Shown in pieces: positions 1 through 6,030 of a stretch of 6,278 bases of DNA. Numbering within the stretch: position 1 is the stretch's first letter; every line of letters begins with the position of its first letter. The position numbers and the translations under genes were made by a program. The notes beneath the pieces are model-generated. The model worked only from the letters and a program-made list of their open reading frames with translations, did not search any database and was not told the origin of the DNA. Source of the DNA: Patescibacteria group bacterium (GTDB lineage: Bacteria > Patescibacteriota > Minisyncoccia > Phycocordibacterales > PALSA-1337); contig JAGWLE010000042.1 of the NCBI GenBank assembly GCA_028864955.1, positions 1 to 6,278 of the forward strand. The letters are read 5' to 3'.

Positions 1-1
1 A

Positions 2-1474
2 TTGGCCTTGGAAAAGCTAACTGAAGCGCCAAAAGCCACCGATATATCCGATGCGGAGAACAACATCGTCAAATCATACAGCGATACCTACAATTCCGTC
101 TCGGGCACCTATCTCGATCTGCCGACGATCATGACTGGCATGAACGATCTCTTGTACAGCCAATCTGGATTCCTGTCCGACCAGAAGGAATCATTCCTGA
201 CCGCTACCGCCCGTTCCAACCGCGACGCCGCCGGGGTAGCCTTCGACAAAGCCAACGCTGAATACAATGCCGATCTTGTCGAATATAAAGGAACAACGCG
301 AGGAAGCGCCACATCAAGTCTCGATCGGTTGTTCAGCGATACGTATGCTATGACGTCAGACGTAGCCGACGCTGTCGCCAAAGCACAAGGTGCAATTGCG
401 TTCATCAGCGCAAATCAGCCTGACTACGACACAAAATCAACTGGCGACGCGGCTACCAGCGTCAATGGTTGGGCAACGACGATAAATAGCGATGTTTCTT
501 CGATTGTTTCCGGTCAGAATTCCATCGGCACAAATCAAAATGCGTTAACCAATCTGATAAACGGCGCCGATGCCATCGACATTCAGACGGCCCAGCTCAA
601 TCTTGAACAGGCCCAGCGCACGTATGATGAATATTTCATTCGAGCACCCTATGATGGCACCGTTGGTCGCATTCCGGTAAATGTCTTCGGCCAGGCCGGC
701 GGTTCGACGGTCATCGCCACGATCATCGGCGCGCAGAAGATCGCCGTCATCTCGCTGAATGAAGTTGATGCCGCTTCCGTACAAGTCGGCCAGCCGGTTC
801 TTATCACCTTTGACGCCATCAACGGCCTCGATGCCACCGGTACCGTCGAACAGGTCGACCAGGTCGGCACCGTCAGCCAGGGCGTCGTGTCATACAGTGT
901 CAAGATTCTCATCAACACAAATGACAGCCGCATAAAGCCCGGCATGAGCGTCAACGTCACTATCGTCACCAAACAGGAAGACAATGTCCTCTTGGTGCCG
1001 TCGAGCGCCGTCAAGACTCAAGGGCCCGTGAAATACGTGCAGGTTCTGGACCAGGCGACGGTCATGAATGCGCTCAATTCTTTGCGGGCCTCGAACGCCT
1101 CCACGGCCTCATCGACGGCCAGACGCCTCGGCGGCGGTGCTGGAACCACTGAATACGCTTCAACGTCCGGCCAATACGGAAGCAGCACGCGACAATTTGG
1201 CATTGCCAATGGCGGAGCTGGCGCCCCTACGCTGACCATTCCTTCCGATATCGCGCCAACGCAAGTGATCGTAACCACTGGCGATTCTGACACTACGAAC
1301 ACGGTCATCACCGGCGGCTTGAATCGCGGCCAGTTCGTCGTCACGCGCACCATCACTTCGTCTGCAGGATCGCAGGCGGCCGCTCCCAGTATTCTCTCGA
1401 GCTTCGGCGCTCGAGGTGGCGCCCGGCCAGGCGGCGGCCCGGGCGCGGCCGGAGCCGTCCGCATCGGTGGCTAA
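2..1474 (+). CDS. HlyD/MacA-family efflux adaptor subunit, 5'-truncated by window edge
   Basis: Adaptor (membrane fusion) protein that would link the MacB-like permease downstream to the cell exterior. Only the last 490 residues are here. The membrane anchor and first half of the lipoyl domain lie upstream, so the TTG at base 2 is an internal Leu codon. In order: residues 1 to about 210 form a long helical-hairpin region rich in Ser, Thr, Asp and Ala; the second half-lipoyl motif RAPYDGTVG is at 214-222; the beta-barrel domain runs to about 330, with IKPGMSVNV from 311; VPSSAV (332-337) begins the membrane-proximal domain. That domain is interrupted by a Ser/Thr/Gly/Ala-rich stretch (about 350-418) and resumes at TQVIVTTGDSD (420 on). 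The tail (about 446-490) is low-complexity and Gly/Ala/Pro-rich. The family call is secure. The exported substrate is unknown. It is the first visible gene of a three-gene operon. Confidence 0.88.
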   Translation: MALEKLTEAPKATDISDAENNIVKSYSDTYNSVSGTYLDLPTIMTGMNDLLYSQSGFLSDQKESFLTATARSNRDAAGVAFDKANAEYNADLVEYKGTTRGSATSSLDRLFSDTYAMTSDVADAVAKAQGAIAFISANQPDYDTKSTGDAATSVNGWATTINSDVSSIVSGQNSIGTNQNALTNLINGADAIDIQTAQLNLEQAQRTYDEYFIRAPYDGTVGRIPVNVFGQAGGSTVIATIIGAQKIAVISLNEVDAASVQVGQPVLITFDAINGLDATGTVEQVDQVGTVSQGVVSYSVKILINTNDSRIKPGMSVNVTIVTKQEDNVLLVPSSAVKTQGPVKYVQVLDQATVMNALNSLRASNASTASSTARRLGGGAGTTEYASTSGQYGSSTRQFGIANGGAGAPTLTIPSDIAPTQVIVTTGDSDTTNTVITGGLNRGQFVVTRTITSSAGSQAAAPSILSSFGARGGARPGGGPGAAGAVRIGG

Positions 1475-1485
1475 ACGTCTGCCCT

Positions 1486-2214
1486 ATGATAGAAATTAAA
1501 AATATCACCAAGACATATGTGAACGGCGACAATGAAACGCACGCCTTGCGCGGCGTCTCATTCAGCATTCGCGACGGTGAATTCGTGGCGATCATGGGTC
1601 CATCAGGTTCCGGCAAATCGACGCTGATGCACATCTTGGGCTGTCTGGACACGCCGACCTCTGGAACATATATCCTCGACAGCCAGGATGTTTCCAAGCT
1701 GACGGATGATGATCTGGCGGATATCCGCCACAATCGCATCGGTTTCGTCTTCCAATCATTCAATCTCCTGCCGCGCGCGACTGTCCTTCGAAATGTCATG
1801 TTGCCGCTCATCTACGCCGACGTGCCGGATGCCAAGCGACGGGCTCAGGCGGCTTCCGCCCTCACGAGCGCCGGCCTGCCCGAAGATCGTTACAACCATA
1901 TGTCAAACCAGCTTTCTGGCGGCCAGATCCAACGCGTCGCCATCGCTCGCGCGCTGGTCAATAACCCGTCGCTCATTCTGGCTGATGAACCGACGGGCAA
2001 CCTTGATTCGCAAACCGGCGATATCGTGCTCGGCACATTCCAGCGCCTCAACAAGGAGCTGGCACGAACCATCGTCCTGATCACCCATGAACGCGACGTG
2101 GCGGAACACGCCGACCGCATCATCCATATCCGCGATGGTGTCATCGTTGAGGACGGTTCCAGCCATGAGAAGCGCATTGCTTCAGGCATAGTCGAGCATG
2201 CCAAACGCAAGTGA
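1486..2214 (+). CDS. MacB/LolD-type ABC transporter ATP-binding protein
   Basis: Cytoplasmic ATPase of 242 residues that powers the permease encoded next. All nucleotide-binding motifs are intact: Walker A GPSGSGKST at 38-46, Q-loop Gln90, signature LSGGQ at 143-147, Walker B ending LILADEP at 163-169, D-loop NLDS at 172-175 and switch His201. The family's common LSGGQQQRVAIARAL reads LSGGQIQRVAIARAL here, a mild change outside the core signature. The sequence around the Q-loop (FVFQSFNLLPRATVLRNV) is typical of the MacB/LolD/FtsE exporter branch. It starts 11 nt after the adaptor stop, so it is co-transcribed. No Shine-Dalgarno sequence lies at the usual distance; GGTGG is 15 nt away. In E. 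coli MacB the ATPase and permease are one polypeptide; here they are separate genes, as in many monoderm relatives such as YknY/YknZ. Confidence 0.95.
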   Translation: MIEIKNITKTYVNGDNETHALRGVSFSIRDGEFVAIMGPSGSGKSTLMHILGCLDTPTSGTYILDSQDVSKLTDDDLADIRHNRIGFVFQSFNLLPRATVLRNVMLPLIYADVPDAKRRAQAASALTSAGLPEDRYNHMSNQLSGGQIQRVAIARALVNNPSLILADEPTGNLDSQTGDIVLGTFQRLNKELARTIVLITHERDVAEHADRIIHIRDGVIVEDGSSHEKRIASGIVEHAKRK

Positions 2215-2241
2215 ATCTGATGATCAGAGGCTTATCGTCGT

Positions 2242-2270
2242 GTAACAATCTCGTATCCTGACCCCATACC
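2242..2270 (+). promoter_or_regulatory. possible weak promoter upstream of MacB-like permease
   Basis: GTAACA (2242-2247) lies 17 nt before CATACC (2265-2270), which ends 7 nt before the permease ATG. The spacing copies the three stronger promoters in this window, and GTAACA resembles the GTTACA upstream of the SDR gene. The -10 box matches consensus at only 3 of 6 bases and has no extended TG. This is a suggestion from position, not a firm call; operon read-through is enough to express the gene. Confidence 0.2.
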
Positions 2271-2277
2271 CATTACC

Positions 2278-3504
2278 ATGACCACATCAGACCTGATCCA
2301 CGAAACATTTTCGGCTTTGACCGCGAATAAGGTTCGCACGGCATTGACCATGCTCGGCATCATTATCGGCATCAGTTCGGTCATCATCATGGTTTCGATT
2401 GGCCAAGGCGCACAATCGTCCATCCAGTCTTCCATTCAATCGATCGGTTCAAATCTGATCGTCGTCTCGCCCGGCGCCCAGCGAAGCTTTGGCTACGGCG
2501 TATCTACCGGTCGCGGCGCCTCACATACCCTGACCACCGACGACGTCAGCGCCATACAGTCGCAGGTCGCGAATATTCAGGCCATATCCCCCGAGATCGC
2601 CGGCCGCTATCAAGTCACGGCCAAAGGCACGAATACCAACACCACCGTTACCGGCGTCGAACCGGCATACGCGCAAGTGCATAACGTCACAGTCAATGAC
2701 GGCACGTTCATCAGCGATGCGGACGTGCAGAACCGAAACAAAGTTGCCGTCATCGGTCCGACAGTTGCCAGCGATCTTTTTGGAGATACTACCGAGCCGG
2801 TCGGACAAACCATACGCATCAACAGTCTGGAATTCCAAGTGATCGGCGTCACCAAGTCGAAAGGCGGCACCGGCTTCGGCAACCAGGACGACCAGATATA
2901 CATCCCATTTACCGACGCCCAACTCTTCCTCATCGGCGATACGACATACGTGACATCCCTTTCCGTTTCGGCGACCGATGCTTCTGTCATGACTCAGGTC
3001 CAGAATGACATCACGAACCTGCTGCTCGAGCGACACAAGATTTCCGATCCGACGCAGGCGGACTTCAACGTACTCAACCAGGCGGATATCGTATCGGCCG
3101 CTTCGAGCGTCACCGGCACGTTCACGCTTCTTCTGGGGGCGGTGGCAGGTATATCATTGGTGGTCGGCGGCATCGGCATCATGAACATGATGCTCACGAC
3201 CGTCACCGAACGCACCCGCGAGATCGGCCTGCGCAAGGCCATTGGCGCGACTCGCCGCGATATAAACACGCAATTCCTGACCGAAGCCGTGACGTTAACC
3301 ATCATCGGCGGCGGCATCGGCGTGGCCATCGGCTGGCTGGCGGCGTACCTCGTCACCAGCTTGGGCGTGCTTCAGACAAGCGTTTCGATGTCATCGATCA
3401 TTTTGGCTTTCGGCGTCTCGGCGGCCATCGGCATCGTTTTTGGATACTATCCGGCCAGGCGCGCCTCGAAATTGAACCCGATCGAGGCCCTGCGCTACGA
3501 ATAA
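2278..3504 (+). CDS. MacB/FtsX-type ABC transporter permease
   Basis: Membrane subunit (408 residues) of the MacAB-like exporter. TM1 is at about 21-41 (preceded by NKVRTALTMLGIIIG). A large extracytoplasmic MacB-type core domain follows, at about 42-275. TM2 is at about 279-303, TM3 at about 339-360 and TM4 at about 372-391. The conserved cytoplasmic motif ERTREIGLRKAIGATRRDI begins at Glu311, and the protein ends in the classic PARRASKLNPIEALRYE (392-408). This four-TM topology and both motifs are diagnostic of the MacB/FtsX superfamily. The ATG at 2278 is the first possible start after an in-frame TGA at 2221, so the start is firm. The 63-nt gap from the ATPase gene has no Shine-Dalgarno sequence but may hold a weak internal promoter. 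The substrate cannot be read from sequence; MacAB relatives export macrolides, peptides, toxins or lipids. Confidence 0.93.
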   Translation: MTTSDLIHETFSALTANKVRTALTMLGIIIGISSVIIMVSIGQGAQSSIQSSIQSIGSNLIVVSPGAQRSFGYGVSTGRGASHTLTTDDVSAIQSQVANIQAISPEIAGRYQVTAKGTNTNTTVTGVEPAYAQVHNVTVNDGTFISDADVQNRNKVAVIGPTVASDLFGDTTEPVGQTIRINSLEFQVIGVTKSKGGTGFGNQDDQIYIPFTDAQLFLIGDTTYVTSLSVSATDASVMTQVQNDITNLLLERHKISDPTQADFNVLNQADIVSAASSVTGTFTLLLGAVAGISLVVGGIGIMNMMLTTVTERTREIGLRKAIGATRRDINTQFLTEAVTLTIIGGGIGVAIGWLAAYLVTSLGVLQTSVSMSSIILAFGVSAAIGIVFGYYPARRASKLNPIEALRYE

Positions 3505-3535
3505 GGCCGCAGCCGTCGCCACCAGCGTCAGCAAG

Positions 3536-3570
3536 GTTACAGACATATGGCGCGATGCTATAATTTAGCC
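3536..3570 (+). promoter_or_regulatory. extended -10 promoter of SDR gene, leaderless
   Basis: A perfect TATAAT at 3559-3564 is preceded by the extended -10 element TGC (3556-3558). A partial -35 box GTTACA (3536-3541, 4 of 6 matches) sits at the ideal 17-nt spacing. Only TTAGCC (3565-3570) separates the -10 box from the ATG at 3571. With the usual distance from -10 to start site, +1 would be the A of the ATG, giving an mRNA without a 5' leader. The promoter also separates this gene from the efflux operon ending at 3504. Confidence 0.75.
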
Positions 3571-4254
3571 ATGAAAACGGTCCTGATCACGGGTGTCGGG
3601 CGCGGCATCGGACGGGCGCTGGCCGAGAAATTCCTGGCAGAAAATTGGCGGGTCATAGGCACGTCGCAATCCGGCGATGCAGATCATCATCATGAACATC
3701 TGGAGATCCACCAGCTCGATCTCAGAGATGCGGGATCAATCAACGGTTTCACCAAAGTTCTGACTCAAGCCGGAACTGCTATCGACATACTCATCAACAA
3801 TGCCGGCATTTTGGCTGACGAAAACGAGACTCGCTTGATAGTATCTAAACTCAGGCAAAATCTTGAGGTGAACCTTATCGGCACGGCCGACCTCACGGAA
3901 CGGCTCTCGGCGCTCATGAGCCGGGACGGGCATATCATATTCATGTCGTCACAGGCCGGTTCATTGAGCGATATGGATCATGTCGAGTCCTCGCACGCTC
4001 CATACATGTATCCGGGTTACAAAATATCCAAAGCCGCGCTCAATATGTACATGCGCACGTTGGCCGCGCGCCTCCACCACGAATCAACCGGTGTTATCGT
4101 TTCGGCCGTTCACCCCGGCTGGGTGCGCACGGATATGGGCGGCGATCGGGCGCCGGTGCTGCCGAGCCAAGCCGCCGATACTATTTACCGACTGGCAATT
4201 TCGCGGCCGCCGACGGGAGAATTCTGGTTCAACGGAGAAAAATATCCCTGGTAA
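3571..4254 (+). CDS. short-chain dehydrogenase/reductase (SDR) family oxidoreductase
   Basis: NAD(P)-dependent soluble oxidoreductase of the classical SDR family, 227 residues, close to the usual 230-250. The cofactor-binding motif TGVGRGIG is at 7-14 and NNAG at 76-79. The catalytic set is complete: Asn101, Ser127 (in SSQAG), Tyr150 and Lys154 (YKISK), followed by PGWVRTDMGG at 182-191. No acidic residue follows strand beta-2 (GTSQSGD), which together with Arg11 favours NADPH, by inference. A His-rich stretch HHHEH (39-43) lies in the loop just after beta-2. The nearest relatives in style are carbonyl reductase/CsgA-like SDRs; the substrate is unknown. An ATG at 3547 is in frame, but starting there would put the TATAAT box inside the gene, so 3571 is preferred. 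The gene converges on the DoxX gene with an 18-bp gap and no visible terminator. Confidence 0.92.
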   Translation: MKTVLITGVGRGIGRALAEKFLAENWRVIGTSQSGDADHHHEHLEIHQLDLRDAGSINGFTKVLTQAGTAIDILINNAGILADENETRLIVSKLRQNLEVNLIGTADLTERLSALMSRDGHIIFMSSQAGSLSDMDHVESSHAPYMYPGYKISKAALNMYMRTLAARLHHESTGVIVSAVHPGWVRTDMGGDRAPVLPSQAADTIYRLAISRPPTGEFWFNGEKYPW

Positions 4255-4272
4255 CGAAAAACTATAAAGCTG

Positions 4273-4815
4273 TCACCGCGCCACCTTGCCCGGATGCCAG
4301 GGCGTTCCCAAAAACGGCAATACCCAGTGGTCCAAGCCAAAAAAACCAGCAACCTTCCAGGCCAGGATCAGGCCGATAGAAAGCGTAAAAAGAATCGGAT
4401 TTGTGCTGACAGTACCGGCTAGCAGGTAGTTCAGATTCATGAACAGCCCAAAGAACGCGGCAATGCCCGTGAATATCCCGATGATGAGCGCCACGCCGAC
4501 GAGCAGCTCGCCATAGGCCACGACGTGCGACCAAAGAGAAGCATGGGCCAGGACGACGTCGCGCAGGAATGAGGCGTACCAGCCTTGCACATCAGGATGG
4601 CTGCCGGCGGCTTTGATGAGGGCGCCGTCCAAGAATTGGGATAGGGCAGATCCAGCCTGCGATCCGACCCAGGCATCATTGGTGATTTTGGCGTAACCGG
4701 CCGTGATCCACTCGTAGCCGACATACAGCCTGACGATCAGCCAGAACCAGGCGACGCGAGAATTATTGAATAAAAAATGAGAAACTGGATTCTCCTCTAT
4801 GAGACGGTGCTTCAT
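4273..4815 (-). CDS. DoxX family integral membrane protein
   Basis: Small membrane protein of 180 residues related to DoxX/DoxD, the small subunit type of thiosulfate:quinone oxidoreductase. In most bacteria its biochemical role is undefined, though redox or membrane-stress functions are reported for relatives. Hydrophobic segments lie at about 21-42 (VAWFWLIVRLYVGYEWITAGYAK), 94-114, 117-134 and 138-158. Typical DoxX features are the N-terminal RLYVGYEWITAGYAKI, the polar loop WVGSQAGSAL...HPDVQGWYASF (49-83), GELLVG at 102-107 and FGLFMNLNYLLAGT at 122-135, ending in LGTPWHPG. ATG at 4815 is chosen: in-frame ATGs at 4821 and 4827 and a TTG at 4851 fall within or upstream of the -10 and -35 boxes. 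No redox partner gene adjoins it, so no thiosulfate role is claimed. Confidence 0.85.
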   Translation of the reverse strand: MKHRLIEENPVSHFLFNNSRVAWFWLIVRLYVGYEWITAGYAKITNDAWVGSQAGSALSQFLDGALIKAAGSHPDVQGWYASFLRDVVLAHASLWSHVVAYGELLVGVALIIGIFTGIAAFFGLFMNLNYLLAGTVSTNPILFTLSIGLILAWKVAGFFGLDHWVLPFLGTPWHPGKVAR

Positions 4816-4851
4816 GCTCATAAGCATAGCAACCGATCGCCCGTCGGGCAA
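4816..4851 (-). promoter_or_regulatory. extended -10 promoter of DoxX gene, leaderless
   Basis: On the minus strand, TTGCCC (4851-4846, 4 of 6 matches to the -35 consensus) is followed after 17 nt by TATGCT (4828-4823), preceded by TGC (4831-4829). The 7 nt TATGAGC (4822-4816) then lead to ATG at 4815, so transcription should begin at or one base before the start codon. The -10 box is weaker than that of the SDR gene. The arrangement matches the ABC-2 permease promoter nearly base for base in layout. Confidence 0.55.
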
Positions 4852-4897
4852 AAAAGATATGCACAGCCCAAAAGCAGGTAGATGCGGTGCTGCATAT
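4850..4897 (-). terminator. probable intrinsic terminator after ABC-2 permease
   Basis: Inverted arms TGCATAT (4891-4897) and ATATGCA (4857-4863) form a 7-bp stem, or 9 bp with a 2-nt bulge using GCT/AGC. On the minus strand the stem is followed after one base by six T (4855-4850). It begins 17 nt after the permease stop codon. The loop is long (27 nt) and the stem AU-rich, so efficiency may be modest. The T-tract runs directly into the -35 box of the DoxX promoter. Confidence 0.45.
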
Positions 4898-4914
4898 AAG
4901 GGATATGAGGCGCG

Positions 4915-5712
4915 CTACGCCCTGATGCGCGAGAAGAACCAGGCGCCGAGAGCCATGAAGACAAGCGCGATCAGGGCAAGAACCAGGCCGTCGGTGAAGG
5001 CGCCATAGAGAGAATGGTGAATAAAGGCCGACCGCAAGCCATCGACGCCATAGGCCAGAGGATTGAAGGCGGCGATCCATTTCAGGACCGGCGGCGCCGT
5101 ATCAAGCGGAAAGAGCGCGCCCGAAAGGAAAAAAACCGGCATGACGACGAAATTCATGATGAGTTGGAAACCCTGCATATCCTCGAGAGTGGAGGCTATG
5201 GCCGTGCCCAGCGCCGTGAAGACCAGAGCGATGAGCGCCATGAAAACGAGACCGGGAAGAATATCCGCAATATCAGGCCGGAAGCCGATGGCCATGGAAA
5301 TGACGAGAACGAGGATGCCTTGGAATATGGCCACCGTCGCGCCGCCAAGCGTCCGGCCGAACATGATATTGAACCGTGAGACCGGAGCCACCAGTGTCTC
5401 CTTGAGAAAGCCGAATTGCCTGTCCCAAATGATCTCAATACCCGAAAAAATGGCTGTGAATAAAATGCTCATAGCCACAATGCCCGGCGCCAAAAATTGG
5501 ATATAATTGCCATTGCCTGAAGATGAAAAAACCGAGCTCAAGCCAAATCCAAGCGCCACCAGAAAAAGTATCGGCTGACCGAGCGAGCCGATGATGCGCG
5601 AACGGGAGCGGAAATAGCGTTTGATCTGGCGCAACCAAAGAATGTAGACAGCGTATAGCGAGTTACTGCCGGCTGTCGAGACCAGAGATGCGGGCTTAAC
5701 GACGGTGTCCAT
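4915..5712 (-). CDS. ABC-2 type (DrrB/NodJ-like) transporter permease, no adjacent ATPase
   Basis: Membrane subunit of an ABC-2 family exporter, 265 residues. The cytoplasmic N-terminus has an amphipathic coupling-helix-like segment (about 20-39, YILWLRQIKRYFRSRSR). Membrane spans follow at about 44-62, 74-95, 120-143, 150-173, 178-200 and 238-260. Diagnostic family motifs are YIQFLAPGIVAMSILF (70-85), the cytoplasmic-loop signature DRQFGFLKETLVAPVSR (97-113), and the late FFLSGALFPLDTAPPVLKWIAAFNPLAYGVDGLR. DrrB-type permeases export drugs, glycolipids or polysaccharides and need a separate DrrA-like ATPase, usually the gene just upstream. None is present here: upstream lie only a gene-free stretch and the PurM-like gene. 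GTG at 5772 and ATG at 5763 are in-frame alternatives, but they would place the promoter inside the gene, so ATG at 5712 is preferred. Confidence 0.9.
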   Translation of the reverse strand: MDTVVKPASLVSTAGSNSLYAVYILWLRQIKRYFRSRSRIIGSLGQPILFLVALGFGLSSVFSSSGNGNYIQFLAPGIVAMSILFTAIFSGIEIIWDRQFGFLKETLVAPVSRFNIMFGRTLGGATVAIFQGILVLVISMAIGFRPDIADILPGLVFMALIALVFTALGTAIASTLEDMQGFQLIMNFVVMPVFFLSGALFPLDTAPPVLKWIAAFNPLAYGVDGLRSAFIHHSLYGAFTDGLVLALIALVFMALGAWFFSRIRA

Positions 5713-5728
5713 GGCTATAAGTATACCA
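5713..5728 (-). promoter_or_regulatory. extended -10 promoter of ABC-2 permease, leaderless
   Basis: On the minus strand, TGG (5728-5726) plus TATACT (5725-5720, 5 of 6 matches to TATAAT) form an extended -10 element. The 7 nt TATAGCC (5719-5713) separate it from ATG at 5712, so the transcript should start within a base of the start codon. No recognisable -35 hexamer exists at 16-18 nt, which fits an extended -10 promoter. Confidence 0.65.
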
Positions 5729-5730
5729 TA

Positions 5731-5748
5731 CAGGCATAATCCCGCCTG
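5731..5748. repeat. short inverted repeat over the ABC-2 permease promoter
   Basis: CAGGC and GCCTG arms of 5 bp with an 8-nt spacer lie just upstream of the extended -10 box, where a -35 element would be. The position suits a repressor or activator site, but arms this short also occur by chance. No regulator gene is nearby. Confidence 0.25.
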
Positions 5749-5966
5749 ATCGCATTTACCCATTGTTGCCACATGATAGTTAGATGATTAGCTAGTAATG
5801 TTCGCCGGCTGACTTCCCCGCCGACAGAGCGGTCACGCTGCTGTATTCGTGGGTCAGCGCAAGGCTGAATTTGCCCCACAGATCGCGCAGCGTGCTCCAC
5901 TTCTGGTGACGAACCAACCAGGCGATGTTTACGTCATGTATCGACAGTCGATGGAGCAAGTAAAAT
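5749..5966. other. intergenic stretch without supportable gene
   Basis: About 220 nt between the ABC-2 permease promoter and the terminator of the PurM-like gene, in an otherwise tightly packed window. It stays open in one minus-strand frame ending at a TAG at 5792 and in a short plus-strand frame ending near 6001. Neither has a convincing start, promoter or recognisable domain. It holds a 6-bp palindrome with a 1-nt centre (ATCGAC/GTCGAT, 5940-5952). It could be a decayed gene end, an untranslated region or a small RNA; nothing visible decides among these. Confidence 0.4.
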
Positions 5967-5988
5967 CCCGATCCGCTGCCGGATCGGG
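5960..5988 (-). terminator. intrinsic terminator of PurM-like gene
   Basis: A perfect 9-bp GC-rich stem (CCCGATCCG at 5967-5975 with CGGATCGGG at 5980-5988) closes a 4-nt loop. Read on the minus strand it is followed by ATTTTACTT. It lies 42 nt past the TAA stop of the PurM-like gene, with no gene in between, so it should end that transcript. The U-tract is short and interrupted but the stem is strong. Confidence 0.75.
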
Positions 5989-6030
5989 TGATGCTGTCTA
6001 GAGACGACTGGCGAACTCGTTGTGCGGCTC

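Noticed and set aside
1396..1415. 7-bp perfect hairpin (CTCGAGC/GCTCGAG) near the end of the adaptor gene
   Set aside because: No T-tract on either strand and lies inside coding sequence; not a terminator.
1018..1464. Long minus-strand open frame (148 codons) opposite the 3' part of the adaptor gene
   Set aside because: Shadow of the real gene in a GC-rich stretch; the product is Pro/Ala/Arg-rich with no domain, and the plus-strand frame has clear family motifs.
3547..3570. In-frame ATG giving an 8-residue longer SDR
   Set aside because: The added codons contain the perfect TATAAT and the added residues do not belong to the SDR fold, which begins MKTVLITG.
4839..4849. Small hairpin GCCC-GTC-GGGC next to an A/T tract
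   Set aside because: Only 4 bp, and on the minus strand the T-run comes before the stem, so it cannot terminate; it lies in the DoxX promoter.
5849..6001. Plus-strand frame of about 50 codons from GTG
   Set aside because: No ribosome site, no promoter of the type used here, runs through the terminator hairpin of the opposite gene.
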